Assembly (NCBI GenBank): GCA_021776335.1
Contig: JAJFGB010000008.1
Location: forward strand, 51,973 to 115,972
Direction of reading: 5' to 3'
DNA length: 64,000 nt
Source of the DNA: Hyphococcus sp.
GTDB lineage: Bacteria > Pseudomonadota > Alphaproteobacteria > Caulobacterales > Parvularculaceae
The notes under the pieces are model-generated. The model had not been told where the DNA came from, did not search any database, and saw only the letters and a list, made by a program, of their open reading frames with translations. Numbering within the stretch: position 1 is the first letter of the stretch; every line of letters starts with the position of its first letter. A program made the position numbers and the translations under genes. Shown one piece after another: positions 18,502-26,453 of this stretch.

Positions 18502-19494
18502 ATGAGCGTTCTGGTCACCGGCGCCGCCGGGTATATCGGCGCGCATATGTTGCTTGCGCTGCAAGACGCCGGCGAAAAGGCGGTTGCGCTTGATAATCTC
18601 TCAACCGGTGCGCAATGGCTTGTTCCCGCCGGCACCCCGCTGATCGTCGCTGATGCGGGGGACAAGGAGGCGCTGAAGAAGGCCTTCAAAGAACACGATA
18701 TTCAGGAAGTGATCCATTTCGCGGGCTCTATTCTTGTCCCTGAATCGATAAAGCACCCGCTTGACTATTACGCCAACAATACAGCCCAGACCCTCGCGCT
18801 GCTGAAGGCATGTGTGGAGGCTGACGTGCGGCGGTTTATTTTTTCGTCGACCGCCGCTGTTTATGGAACTCCCGAGCGTGCGCCGGTCTCCGAACAGGCG
18901 CCGATCCATTCCATTACGCCTTATGGCGCCTCAATGGCGATGAGCGAGCGTATCCTGGAAGACGCTGCCGCCGCGCACCAGATTTCCTATATGACCTTGC
19001 GGTATTTCAATGTCGCTGGCGCTGACCCGAAGGGCCGCGCCGGCGAGATCAGAAAACCGACACATCTTATTAAAGTTGCGGCACAGATTGCGGTTGGCGC
19101 CCGCAAGGAGAGGCTGAAAATCTATGGCGATGATTATTCAACGCCAGACGGGACGGCGATCCGTGATTATGTTCATGTAACCGATCTCGCGCAGGCTCAT
19201 CTGGAAGCGCTTGAGCGATTGCGCGGCGATGGCGCTTCAAGGATCTTAAATTGCGGGTATGGGCGCGGCAGCTCTGTTTACGAAGTATTGGAAGCTTTCA
19301 AGCGCGTCACCGGGTCACCGCTGCCCTTTGATATTGCGCCGCGCCGGGCTGGCGACCCCCCACAATTGATTGCTGACAATGCGGCGATACGCACCGCACT
19401 CGATTGGCGTCCGCGGTATGATGATATCGATTTCATCGTTGAAACGGCGATTGCCTGGGAGCGCCGCCTTGCGGCAAAGCAGGAAGACGCCTGA
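18502..19494 (+). CDS. galE: UDP-glucose 4-epimerase-like protein with substituted catalytic Lys
   Basis: A 330-residue extended SDR of the GalE type. The NAD motif G-A-A-G-Y-I-G-A-H, the D-N-L-S-T-G loop, S-S-T-A-A-V-Y-G (catalytic Ser/Thr) and R-Y-F-N-V-A-G-A-D are all intact. The catalytic pair Y-x-x-x-K reads Y141-G-A-S-M145: the essential Lys is replaced by Met (codon at 18934-18936), a change reachable by one base from AAG. The enzyme would be expected to be weak or inactive unless the base is a sequencing error or the role has changed. It begins an operon with the VanZ-like gene (stop and start share a base) and kdsB. AAGGA lies upstream of the ATG. Confidence 0.85.
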   Translation: MSVLVTGAAGYIGAHMLLALQDAGEKAVALDNLSTGAQWLVPAGTPLIVADAGDKEALKKAFKEHDIQEVIHFAGSILVPESIKHPLDYYANNTAQTLALLKACVEADVRRFIFSSTAAVYGTPERAPVSEQAPIHSITPYGASMAMSERILEDAAAAHQISYMTLRYFNVAGADPKGRAGEIRKPTHLIKVAAQIAVGARKERLKIYGDDYSTPDGTAIRDYVHVTDLAQAHLEALERLRGDGASRILNCGYGRGSSVYEVLEAFKRVTGSPLPFDIAPRRAGDPPQLIADNAAIRTALDWRPRYDDIDFIVETAIAWERRLAAKQEDA

Positions 19495-19904
19495 TGGGAT
19501 CTTCTTTATTTTGGGCGCGCGGTCTTTTCGCAGCACTTTTTATTTTAGTTACATATCTTACCCTGACGCCGAATCCGGAAGATACGGATGCGGGGTTTGC
19601 GCTTGCGCGCTGGGTTGCGGTCTTTGTGCTTGGCGATTCCGGGCTGGCCGACAAAGTGGCGCATTTTATGGCTTATGGCGCGCTTGGTGCAGCGGCTTTC
19701 CTGGCGCGGTTTGATTTATTCCGCACACGCTGGGCGTTACCGCTTGCGCTTGCGGGTTATGGCGCTGCGCTGGAGGGCATGCAAGGGCTCGGTGGTGTGC
19801 GCTCGCCGGAACTTGCCGATGCCGTTGCTAATTTTCTCGGTGTCGTAACAGCCTATGCGGGCGCCACACTGCTCGCAAAATTTACAAAAGAAAAATCAGC
19901 ATGA
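19494..19904 (+). CDS. VanZ-like family membrane protein
   Basis: A 136-residue protein with four membrane helices and the VanZ-like pattern (D-K-V-A-H-F-M-A-Y-G-A-L-G near the middle, Y-G-A-A-L-E-G-M-Q in the third helix, D-A-V-A-N-F-L-G near the C-terminus). The name comes from teicoplanin resistance VanZ, but most bacterial members are of unknown role. It starts inside the galE stop (TGATG) and ends overlapping the kdsB start (ATGA), so it is translationally coupled to envelope-sugar genes. A link to cell-envelope polysaccharide is inferred from context. Confidence 0.8.
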   Translation: MGSSLFWARGLFAALFILVTYLTLTPNPEDTDAGFALARWVAVFVLGDSGLADKVAHFMAYGALGAAAFLARFDLFRTRWALPLALAGYGAALEGMQGLGGVRSPELADAVANFLGVVTAYAGATLLAKFTKEKSA

Positions 19905-20671
19905 AAGCGGCAATACTTATTCCGGCGCGCTTTGCATCGACGCGATTGCCAGGCAAGCCGCTTTTAGCGGAGACCGGCAAGCCGCTGATACAGCATGTTT
20001 ACGAACAAGCGAAAAAATCAAGGCGCGCGTCGACGGTCATCGTGGCGACCGACGATGCTCGGATATTTGACACGGTGCGCGGCTTTGGCGGCAATGCTGT
20101 AATGACCTCCGCGACACATGAAAGCGGCAGCGCGCGCGCAGCAGAGGCCGCCGCTGAACTGGATGCGGACATTATCGTCAATTTGCAGGGCGACGAACCG
20201 GAGATCGACCCGGGTGACCTTGATACGCTGATCGACATACAGGCCGCAGGCGCCAGTTTTGCGTCAACCCTTGCATGCCGGTTCCCGGTCGATGCAAGCA
20301 GCGGTTCGGGCTCGCCCGATGATCCATCTGCCGTAAAAGTAATTTTGGGGAATGCACTGGGCGCGAACGCCAGCCGTGCAGTATATTTCACGCGGGTGCT
20401 TTGTTCTTATCCGCGCAATCAGAGCGGCCTGATTGTGGAGCCGGAGAAGTATTTTCTCCATGTGGGCGTTTACGCATTCTCAAAAGAAAGCCTTGCTGCC
20501 TTCGCCAGTGCGCCGCCGGGCGCACTTGAACAAATTGAGCGCCTGGAGCAGTTGCGGATTTTGGAAATGGGGGAGGTAATTGCCGCTGGCATCGTCAAGA
20601 AAGCCGTGCCTGGGATCGATACGCCGGAAGACTACCAGGCTTTTGTCAGGCGTTCTGCCCGCGGTGATTAG
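19901..20671 (+). CDS. kdsB: 3-deoxy-manno-octulosonate cytidylyltransferase
   Basis: A 256-residue CMP-KDO synthetase, which activates KDO with CTP for lipid A/core assembly in the cytoplasm. It has the N-terminal nucleotide-binding signature I-P-A-R-F-A-S-T-R-L-P-G-K-P-L, the A-T-D-D motif, N-L-Q-G-D-E-P-E-I, and L-H-V-G-V-Y-A-F followed by the G-A-L-E-Q-I-E-R-L-E-Q-L-R block. All key residues I know are present and length is typical. Last gene of the galE-vanZ-kdsB operon, with ATGA overlap. A GGCGGC-type hairpin follows about 10 bases after the stop (20683-20701) and may end the transcript. Confidence 0.92.
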   Translation: MKAAILIPARFASTRLPGKPLLAETGKPLIQHVYEQAKKSRRASTVIVATDDARIFDTVRGFGGNAVMTSATHESGSARAAEAAAELDADIIVNLQGDEPEIDPGDLDTLIDIQAAGASFASTLACRFPVDASSGSGSPDDPSAVKVILGNALGANASRAVYFTRVLCSYPRNQSGLIVEPEKYFLHVGVYAFSKESLAAFASAPPGALEQIERLEQLRILEMGEVIAAGIVKKAVPGIDTPEDYQAFVRRSARGD

Positions 20672-20778
20672 AACACCGTTGGGGCGGCGACTATTGCCGC
20701 CGCCTTATTGTTGCCGGGGAATATGCCGGTTGATGAGTGCCGCGCGGTGCAGCGGATGCTCGTTTTTAAATATCATTT

Positions 20779-20868
20779 TCAAACGAGCGAAGAATAAGCG
20801 TAAACAGCCGGCGCCGCTACGACAACAACGACACTCACTGCCGTCAGTATTGTGATTAATCTAGCCAT
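20779..20868 (-). CDS. 29-residue single-helix small membrane protein
   Basis: A tiny ORF of 29 residues starting at the ATG at 20868, which has a good AGGAGAG eight bases upstream. It encodes one hydrophobic helix (V-S-V-V-V-V-V-A-A-P-A-V-Y-A) with a short M-A-R-L start, so it could be a small inner-membrane peptide. The frame extends upstream to 21021, but the extension looks non-coding. No family recognised. Support comes from the ribosome-binding site and the hydrophobic pattern; it could be fortuitous. Confidence 0.4.
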   Translation of the reverse strand: MARLITILTAVSVVVVVAAPAVYAYSSLV

Positions 20869-21133
20869 CGATTTCTCTCCTCTTTCTGTTCGGCTGAAAT
20901 AGGACCGAAAAGACCCATTGAAAAGGGGGTTGGCGCGCCACTCACCGCAGCGTTTGATCGCTTTGACGAATGACATTTTAACAATGACAATTCGGCGCGC
21001 AGCCCCATCGTTTCGGCGCACACGAGGCCGTGATTATTCGCTTTTTAGTTAACTTTTACCTTTGTGGGCCGCTTGCGCGACACGCCCGAAACATGGCCCA
21101 TTGCGGCAAACTCGAGACAAAAGGACCGCTGCC

Positions 21134-21928
21134 ATGGAATCGCTGTTTCAGCTTGATAATCTTTTTACCCTTCTGATGCTCATCGCGCTGCAGGCGGTGC
21201 TGGGCTTTGATAATTTGCTTTATATTTCGATTGAATCGTCAAAGGCGCCGGAAAATCGGCAGCGTTTTGTACGGCGCATGGGCATTGGCCTTGCCATCGT
21301 TTTCCGACTGGTCCTGATGTTTGTGGTGCTGGGCCTGATCAACCGCTTTACCCAGCCCTTGTTTGGGTTCGGTTGGGCGGGTGTCATCGAGGGCTCTTTT
21401 ACCTTCCATTCATTGGTGTCGATGCTTGGCGGCGGCTTTATCATGTACACAGCAACCCGCGAGATCATGCACCTCCTTGCGGTTGATCATGTTGAGGAGC
21501 TGGGCGATACGCGCAAGCGCTCGGTGGCGACAGTCATCACCTGGATTGTGGTGATGAATTTGGTCTTTTCCTTCGACTCGCTTTTGTCAGCGATTGCATT
21601 GACAGAGGTCGTCTGGGTGATTGCCACGGCAATTTTGATCAGCGGCGCATTGATGGTCATTCTTGCCGATCATGTTTCTGTATTTTTAAAGCAGAACCGC
21701 ATGTTTGAAGTCATCGGGCTGTTCATCCTCTTTATCGTTGGGATATTGCTGATCACCGAGGGCGGCCATCTTGCTCATCTGGAATTTTTTAACTTCAAAG
21801 TCGAAGCCATGTCCAAGGCGAGTTTTTACTTTGTGATCTTTGTCATGGTCATCGTTTCAACGGTTCAGACCCGCTATCGCAACAAACTGGAAGCGTTGCG
21901 GGCGAAAGAGCATGCCGCTCAAGCATGA
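21134..21928 (+). CDS. TerC family integral membrane protein
   Basis: A 264-residue TerC-family protein from the ATG at 21134, which has AAAGGA upstream; the earlier in-frame start at 21062 adds non-domain sequence. Around seven membrane helices carry the family acidic motifs: L-G-F-D-N-L-L-Y-I near the first helix and F-S-F-D-S-L-L-S-A-I in the middle. TerC proteins have been linked to tellurite resistance and to manganese export and metal loading of secreted proteins. An intrinsic terminator follows. No other ter genes are near, so a metal-export role is more likely than tellurite resistance, but this is inference. Confidence 0.85.
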   Translation: MESLFQLDNLFTLLMLIALQAVLGFDNLLYISIESSKAPENRQRFVRRMGIGLAIVFRLVLMFVVLGLINRFTQPLFGFGWAGVIEGSFTFHSLVSMLGGGFIMYTATREIMHLLAVDHVEELGDTRKRSVATVITWIVVMNLVFSFDSLLSAIALTEVVWVIATAILISGALMVILADHVSVFLKQNRMFEVIGLFILFIVGILLITEGGHLAHLEFFNFKVEAMSKASFYFVIFVMVIVSTVQTRYRNKLEALRAKEHAAQA

Positions 21929-21932
21929 GACA

Positions 21933-21970
21933 AAAAAACGCCGCCCTTTATGGGCGGCGTTTTTATTTTT
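21933..21970. terminator. Bidirectional intrinsic terminator after the TerC gene
   Basis: Eight-base GC stem CGCCGCCC / GGGCGGCG around a TTTAT loop, flanked by an A-run on one side and TTTTTATTTTT on the other. It can end transcripts from the TerC gene and from the convergent small gene. Confidence 0.85.
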
Positions 21971-21987
21971 GTTGTCTTCGGTGTGGG

Positions 21988-22260
21988 TCAGTCGATAGGC
22001 CGGAAAACCAGTGCCAGGACGACGCCGACAAGGCCAATAGGCGCCCAAAATGGCAGCCCTAAAACCGTATTGAGTGCCTGAGAAACACCGCCCGGAGAGT
22101 TTGTCGCTATCGATCCGCCATCGACGCCAAGCAAGGCCATAATCTGTTCTGTGGTGCGCATCACTGGTTCACCACTCTCGAGCGACGAGACGCCATCCGC
22201 CCCCAACAAGGCGACAGCCATCGCCACTAATACCCACGCAATAAAACGAAACGCCGCCAT
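21988..22260 (-). CDS. Hypothetical small membrane protein
   Basis: A 90-residue protein with a hydrophobic helix at each end (residues 5-21, which could be a signal peptide, and 66-86). Between them is a polar Gly/Ser-rich stretch. No family recognised. It converges on the TerC gene across a shared terminator and starts 159 bases from the tRNA-Ser gene. Coding is supported by frame length, signal-like start and the terminator at its end. Confidence 0.5.
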   Translation of the reverse strand: MAAFRFIAWVLVAMAVALLGADGVSSLESGEPVMRTTEQIMALLGVDGGSIATNSPGGVSQALNTVLGLPFWAPIGLVGVVLALVFRPID

Positions 22261-22419
22261 CTAAGGCCCCCTCAATTGGTTAACAAAACTTTACTGTAAC
22301 AAGATAACCCGGCTACGCCCCGGCTGCAATTGCGCTGTTGGCCTATGGTGAAAGCGGCGCAATTGCTGGTGTTTGGGCCTTGCGTGTGGGCGAAGCGTAG
22401 CTATAGTCCGCGCCGCGCC

Positions 22420-22509
22420 GGACAGGTGGCCGAGTGGTCGAAGGCGCACGCTTGGAAAGCGTGTAGGCGGGTAACTGTCTCGTGGGTTCGAATCCCACTC
22501 TGTCCGCCA
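22420..22509 (+). tRNA. tRNA-Ser (anticodon GGA)
   Basis: Full cloverleaf of class II type, 90 bases including the encoded CCA. Acceptor stem GGACAGG / TCTGTCC (one G-U pair), D-arm with GGCCGAGTGG, anticodon stem CACGC / GCGTG with loop TTGGAAA (anticodon GGA), a long variable arm, and T-loop GTTCGAATC. It decodes UCC/UCU serine codons. No integrase or attachment duplicate was seen beside it. Confidence 0.95.
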
Positions 22510-22811
22510 GCTGATCCCCGATCGAACTTCCGCATTGCCAGCATAGCGCCCGCGTCGCCGCCCGTAGGGGAGGCTTGGAAAAACGACGCTGTTCTATGTT
22601 TTACGTTTCAGCCTCTGTCAACGAACGTCACCGGATCGTTTGCGTCGCCCACCGTGCAGGACCCTCAGGGGTGGTGGGTGCTTTCAACATTGTTGATCAC
22701 CCATTGCTCGATATCTTCATCACCCTGAATGTTAAGCCCGGGTTGAGTTTTTGGTAGGGACAGAGGTTGAGGCGCAGCAAACATTGCCAACGCCGATGCG
22801 GCAGGGAGATC
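22510..22811. other. Intergenic region without a supported gene
   Basis: About 300 bases between tRNA-Ser and the 3' end of the receptor gene. Short frames here lack ribosome-binding sites and domain character. I see no repeat of the tRNA 3' end that would mark an attachment site. Confidence 0.5.
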
Positions 22812-24926
22812 TTAGAATCTCACGCGCATGCCCCCATAAACCGTCGCACGGTCGCCAGGCGTATAAATGCGCCCGTTCTGTGCGGCTTGAGACAGGACAG
22901 GTGTGATCCCTGCAGCATAATTTTCGTCGAGGATATTTTCACCTGATGCAAAGAACTCAAGATTGTCATTCATGCGCCAGCCTGCGCTAAACCCAACCAG
23001 CGCATGGCTCTGCACCGATACGGTATTTTCATGATCGGCAAAAAAGGCGCCGCCTGCGAGTTCTACATTGACGCCAGCGAACCATCGCCCGTCGGCGTCG
23101 TAACGCAGCTCGCCACGATAAACATGCTGCGGCACGCCTGCGAGACGATTACCGTCAACGCTGAGCGGATTTGCGTTATTAAAGCGAAAATCATTGTAGT
23201 TATAGACATTGCGCAACGTCAACGAACCTCCATTTGCGGCAAAACGTGATGGAAGGAGATTGATGTCGATACCGGCCTCAATGCCTTTGTGGGTTGTGCT
23301 CTCAGTGTTGACGAATGTGCCGAGTCCGTTTGTCTCCGGTTCTTCGATGTTGATGATTTCGCCCTCAACATCAGTATTGAAAACTGTAATATCCAAGCCG
23401 ATCCAGTTGTTCAATTCGCCACGCAGGCCTGCCTCAATGGTGAAAGCATCCTGTTCATCCAGACCGTTAAAGGCTTCCGGGTCGTCAGAGACGAGCTCGC
23501 TCATGGAAGGCGGCTCATAGGTTCGCGCTGCATTAGCGAAAATTTGCACGCGTTGTGTCAGTTTATAAGTGACGCCGCCGCGCGCCGAAACTCCAGTGAA
23601 TGTTGCTTCGTCGACATTAGTCGCGACGTCAAGATCGCGAGCTGTTCTCACAAATTTACCGCCAATATTGACGATGAGGTTTTTGAAGGGTTCGAGCACT
23701 GCGTCGACAAAGCCGGTGATGTTGGTCGACTTCTGCGTTGTTTGGGTTAGCACAACACCTCTGGCGCCGTCGATGTTTTCAAACCGATCCGAGTTTCTGG
23801 AGCCGGTGGCGTAGGACCCGCCAATGGTCAGATCGACATCAATATTGAACAGGCTGATCGGCGTCGTTGCCGCGAGATTGGCGCCCCATTCGTTGCCGCT
23901 TTGATCGAGTATCCCGACAAAGTCGATCTGTGGGCTGTCAATCCGGCGATGGGTGAAGTGAAAGCCGGTGTCGAAATCGAGGCCAAGCAACCGGAACACT
24001 GTCTGATTCGATATGCGACCGGTGATTAACGCACGGCCCCACTCGTCGCCTTCCGCGCCCCCAGCCAATCCGATCACCGGGCCGCCGGGAAACAGCGGAC
24101 CGAGCACAATCGGCGGTGCAGCGCTGGAGGGAGAGGCAAGCGCGTCGGCAGGCGTCAGTCCACCCGCAAGCTCTATATCGCTGCGCAGCGCCTCAACGAA
24201 AAACCGCGTCGTGAAAGCCGGCGAGAATTCATAACCGAGATTGGCGTTAAAAACCGCATCAGCGCGCTGGCTATTATCTCGGAAACCAGTTTCATAACGG
24301 CCAGTAAAACTTGCGAAATAGTCGAGATCGCCGGAAGCGTGCGCGAGATCTACATGCGCCTGCCCGCCGGGAGTGGCGTAGATCGACGACCCTGCGTCGA
24401 CCCGCAAAGAGCGGCGACTGCGTGCGGTCCGTCCGGTTGGCGAAACGAAGTCTACTGCGCCGCCGAGATTATCGCCTGTAATTCGAACATTTCCGCCGCC
24501 GCCGCGGAAGACGTCTACGCGGTCGACCGCGAGCAAGTCAATTTCCGCCATGTTGGTGTCGCCATGAACATCTGTCAGGGGCGCGCCGTCGCGCAACACC
24601 TTGACACTTGAGCTTTCCAGGCGATTGCCCACGGCGTAGCCGCGCAACACAATGCTTGGTTCTGAATTTTTCAGCCTGTTGATCGACACGCCTGGCGCGA
24701 AGAACAAACTGTCGCCTACATCATTCGCGTAGTTATCGACAAAATCATCCGCAGAACGGCTATCGGCGGCGGCAGCTGTGTTCCAATGCGTAATTTCCTC
24801 AAGCGGACGGTCGCGCAACAGACCAGGAGCGGTTGCTGCCGCTTCGATATCTGCAGCGGCGGCCTCAGCGGTGAGAAATGCGCCAAGAGCGAACACACTC
24901 GCCGTTAAAAACTTACTTACTCGCAT
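22812..24926 (-). CDS. TonB-dependent outer-membrane receptor
   Basis: About 704 residues from the ATG at 24926 (AGGGG upstream; an in-frame start six codons earlier is less likely). A Sec signal peptide ending A-E-A-A-A-A precedes a plug domain with F-F-A-P-G-V-S-I-N-R, I-V-L-R-G-Y, V-K-V-L-R-D-G-A-P-L-T-D and I-D-L-L-A-V-D-R-V-D-V-F-R-G-G-G-G. The long beta-barrel ends in an aromatic residue (M-R-V-R-F), as outer-membrane barrels do. It imports an unknown ligand using TonB energy. It lies 93 bases downstream of the DUF1501 gene on the same strand, suggesting a shared secreted/envelope function. Ligand unknown. Confidence 0.88.
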   Translation of the reverse strand: MRVSKFLTASVFALGAFLTAEAAAADIEAAATAPGLLRDRPLEEITHWNTAAAADSRSADDFVDNYANDVGDSLFFAPGVSINRLKNSEPSIVLRGYAVGNRLESSSVKVLRDGAPLTDVHGDTNMAEIDLLAVDRVDVFRGGGGNVRITGDNLGGAVDFVSPTGRTARSRRSLRVDAGSSIYATPGGQAHVDLAHASGDLDYFASFTGRYETGFRDNSQRADAVFNANLGYEFSPAFTTRFFVEALRSDIELAGGLTPADALASPSSAAPPIVLGPLFPGGPVIGLAGGAEGDEWGRALITGRISNQTVFRLLGLDFDTGFHFTHRRIDSPQIDFVGILDQSGNEWGANLAATTPISLFNIDVDLTIGGSYATGSRNSDRFENIDGARGVVLTQTTQKSTNITGFVDAVLEPFKNLIVNIGGKFVRTARDLDVATNVDEATFTGVSARGGVTYKLTQRVQIFANAARTYEPPSMSELVSDDPEAFNGLDEQDAFTIEAGLRGELNNWIGLDITVFNTDVEGEIINIEEPETNGLGTFVNTESTTHKGIEAGIDINLLPSRFAANGGSLTLRNVYNYNDFRFNNANPLSVDGNRLAGVPQHVYRGELRYDADGRWFAGVNVELAGGAFFADHENTVSVQSHALVGFSAGWRMNDNLEFFASGENILDENYAAGITPVLSQAAQNGRIYTPGDRATVYGGMRVRF

Positions 24927-25019
24927 TTTGTCGCCCCTACTCATTTTCTCAGGCAGTCACAGCTTATTCTTTTCATCTCTATACGGGTTGGAATATCAAC
25001 TGATGTCGAACCGTGCCGG

Positions 25020-26438
25020 TTAGCTCGCAACGCCGCTAAACAATCCAATATCGCGATTGCTAAAGTTGCTTAGCCCTGGCAGCGCGTCGTCCAACTCGGT
25101 GCTATTGAGGCCGAACCATTCTCCAAGCGTCCCGGCGAGCTGGTCGACTGATGTTGTTGGAATGATGCGGCCATTGCCGGTGTCGAAATTGTGATTGATG
25201 ATCGGCTCTGGGAACGTGCCGAGCATCTGGTTGCCCCGCAGTCCGCCGCCAACAACAAAGTGATGGGCTCCCCATCCATGGTCGGTGCCGTCGCGATTAA
25301 CGGTCAACGTTCGGCCAAAATCAGACGCCGTAAAAGCAGTTACATCATTGGCGACGCCCATCTCCGCGGTCGCGTCATAAAACGCACGCATCGATGTTGC
25401 GATATCTGTGTGGAGCCGCGGCATGGACTCAGCCTGACGTGAATGAGTGTCAAATCCGCCGGTGCCGACAAAAAATATCTGCCGCCCAACGCCGAGCGTT
25501 TGCCGCTCCGCGATGACGCGCGCGACGATCTGCAATTGCGCGCCGAGACGGCTTTGCGGAAACGCTGTGTTGAAAGGCGCTGCCTGTTGAAACGATGCGC
25601 TTAGCGTCCGGTTCGCATCGATGGAGCGGGAAACCGAATTCACATAGTCTCGCTGCAGGAGGTTGGTGAGTGTCTCATTTTCTGCGCGCAGATGTGACTC
25701 ATAAATCGCTGGAAGCGCATCCGATCCATAAAAATTATCGTCGCCAACACCGCGGATCGGTTGCGGTCCGTTTGTGCCAACTTCAAATTGGCTGGCGAGC
25801 TGACCCGAAAGAAACACTGCATTGCCCGACGTCGACACCACTGTAAATGTTGCGTCGGGGTTCGCATTCGCAGCGAGCGCCATATCCGCAAGCCGCCCGC
25901 CCCAACCGAAACGCGCGCCTTCCGGTTGCGACGCCATCCAAACCGACTGCTGATCATTATGGGAGAAAAGACGCGGCGGTCTTGGCACCGAGCCATTTCG
26001 AAATTCTGTACGGTTGATCGGCTGCACCAGCGGTCCAACACTAGAGACAATGGAGCAGTTACCCTGGCCGATTAACTCATGCAGCGGACCAAGCTCGGGT
26101 GGCAGCGCAAACTGGCGCCCGCCAAAGTCAGAGGCGTTGGCAAGTGTCATCGGCAACAATCGATCGCGTGCTCGGGTTGAGCCGCCAACCAAATCGTCAT
26201 ACTCGTTGAAAAGCGAACTGCGGATATCCGCATATTGATTGTAATTGCCGGTGTCATAGGGAATGACCGTATCGTGACAATCCATGCCGCCGAACAGGAA
26301 GACACACACAAGTGCGCGATAGCCGCCAGTGCTCGCCGCGAAGGCGTTAAACCGGTTTAAGTCACACATAAAGCCAGCAGCGCCGCCCAGTGACAGCGCT
26401 GTGGCGGATTTCAGAAATTGCCGTCTTGAATTGTCCAT
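25020..26438 (-). CDS. DUF1501 domain protein with Tat signal
   Basis: A 472-residue secreted protein. The N-terminus S-R-R-Q-F-L-K followed by a hydrophobic run is a twin-arginine signal, so it is exported folded. The body matches DUF1501, a sulfatase/phosphatase-superfamily-like group: V-C-V-F-L-F-G-G-M-D-C-H-D near the mature N-terminus, G-G-F-D-T-H-S-R-Q, T-A-S-D-F-G-R-T and G-W-G-A-H-H. DUF1501 genes are almost always paired with DUF1800, as here (15 bases downstream of it). The pair is widespread in environmental bacteria but its reaction is undetermined. A metal site from the Asp/His motifs is likely. Confidence 0.88.
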   Translation of the reverse strand: MDNSRRQFLKSATALSLGGAAGFMCDLNRFNAFAASTGGYRALVCVFLFGGMDCHDTVIPYDTGNYNQYADIRSSLFNEYDDLVGGSTRARDRLLPMTLANASDFGGRQFALPPELGPLHELIGQGNCSIVSSVGPLVQPINRTEFRNGSVPRPPRLFSHNDQQSVWMASQPEGARFGWGGRLADMALAANANPDATFTVVSTSGNAVFLSGQLASQFEVGTNGPQPIRGVGDDNFYGSDALPAIYESHLRAENETLTNLLQRDYVNSVSRSIDANRTLSASFQQAAPFNTAFPQSRLGAQLQIVARVIAERQTLGVGRQIFFVGTGGFDTHSRQAESMPRLHTDIATSMRAFYDATAEMGVANDVTAFTASDFGRTLTVNRDGTDHGWGAHHFVVGGGLRGNQMLGTFPEPIINHNFDTGNGRIIPTTSVDQLAGTLGEWFGLNSTELDDALPGLSNFSNRDIGLFSGVAS

Positions 26439-26453
26439 GCTGGGTGTTCCCCG

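Noticed and set aside
22330..22728. A 132-codon plus-strand frame running through the tRNA-Ser gene
   Set aside because: It overlaps the whole tRNA, has no ribosome-binding site and no domain character.
22420..22811. tRNA-Ser as an integration site
   Set aside because: No second copy of the tRNA 3' end and no integrase are present in the window.
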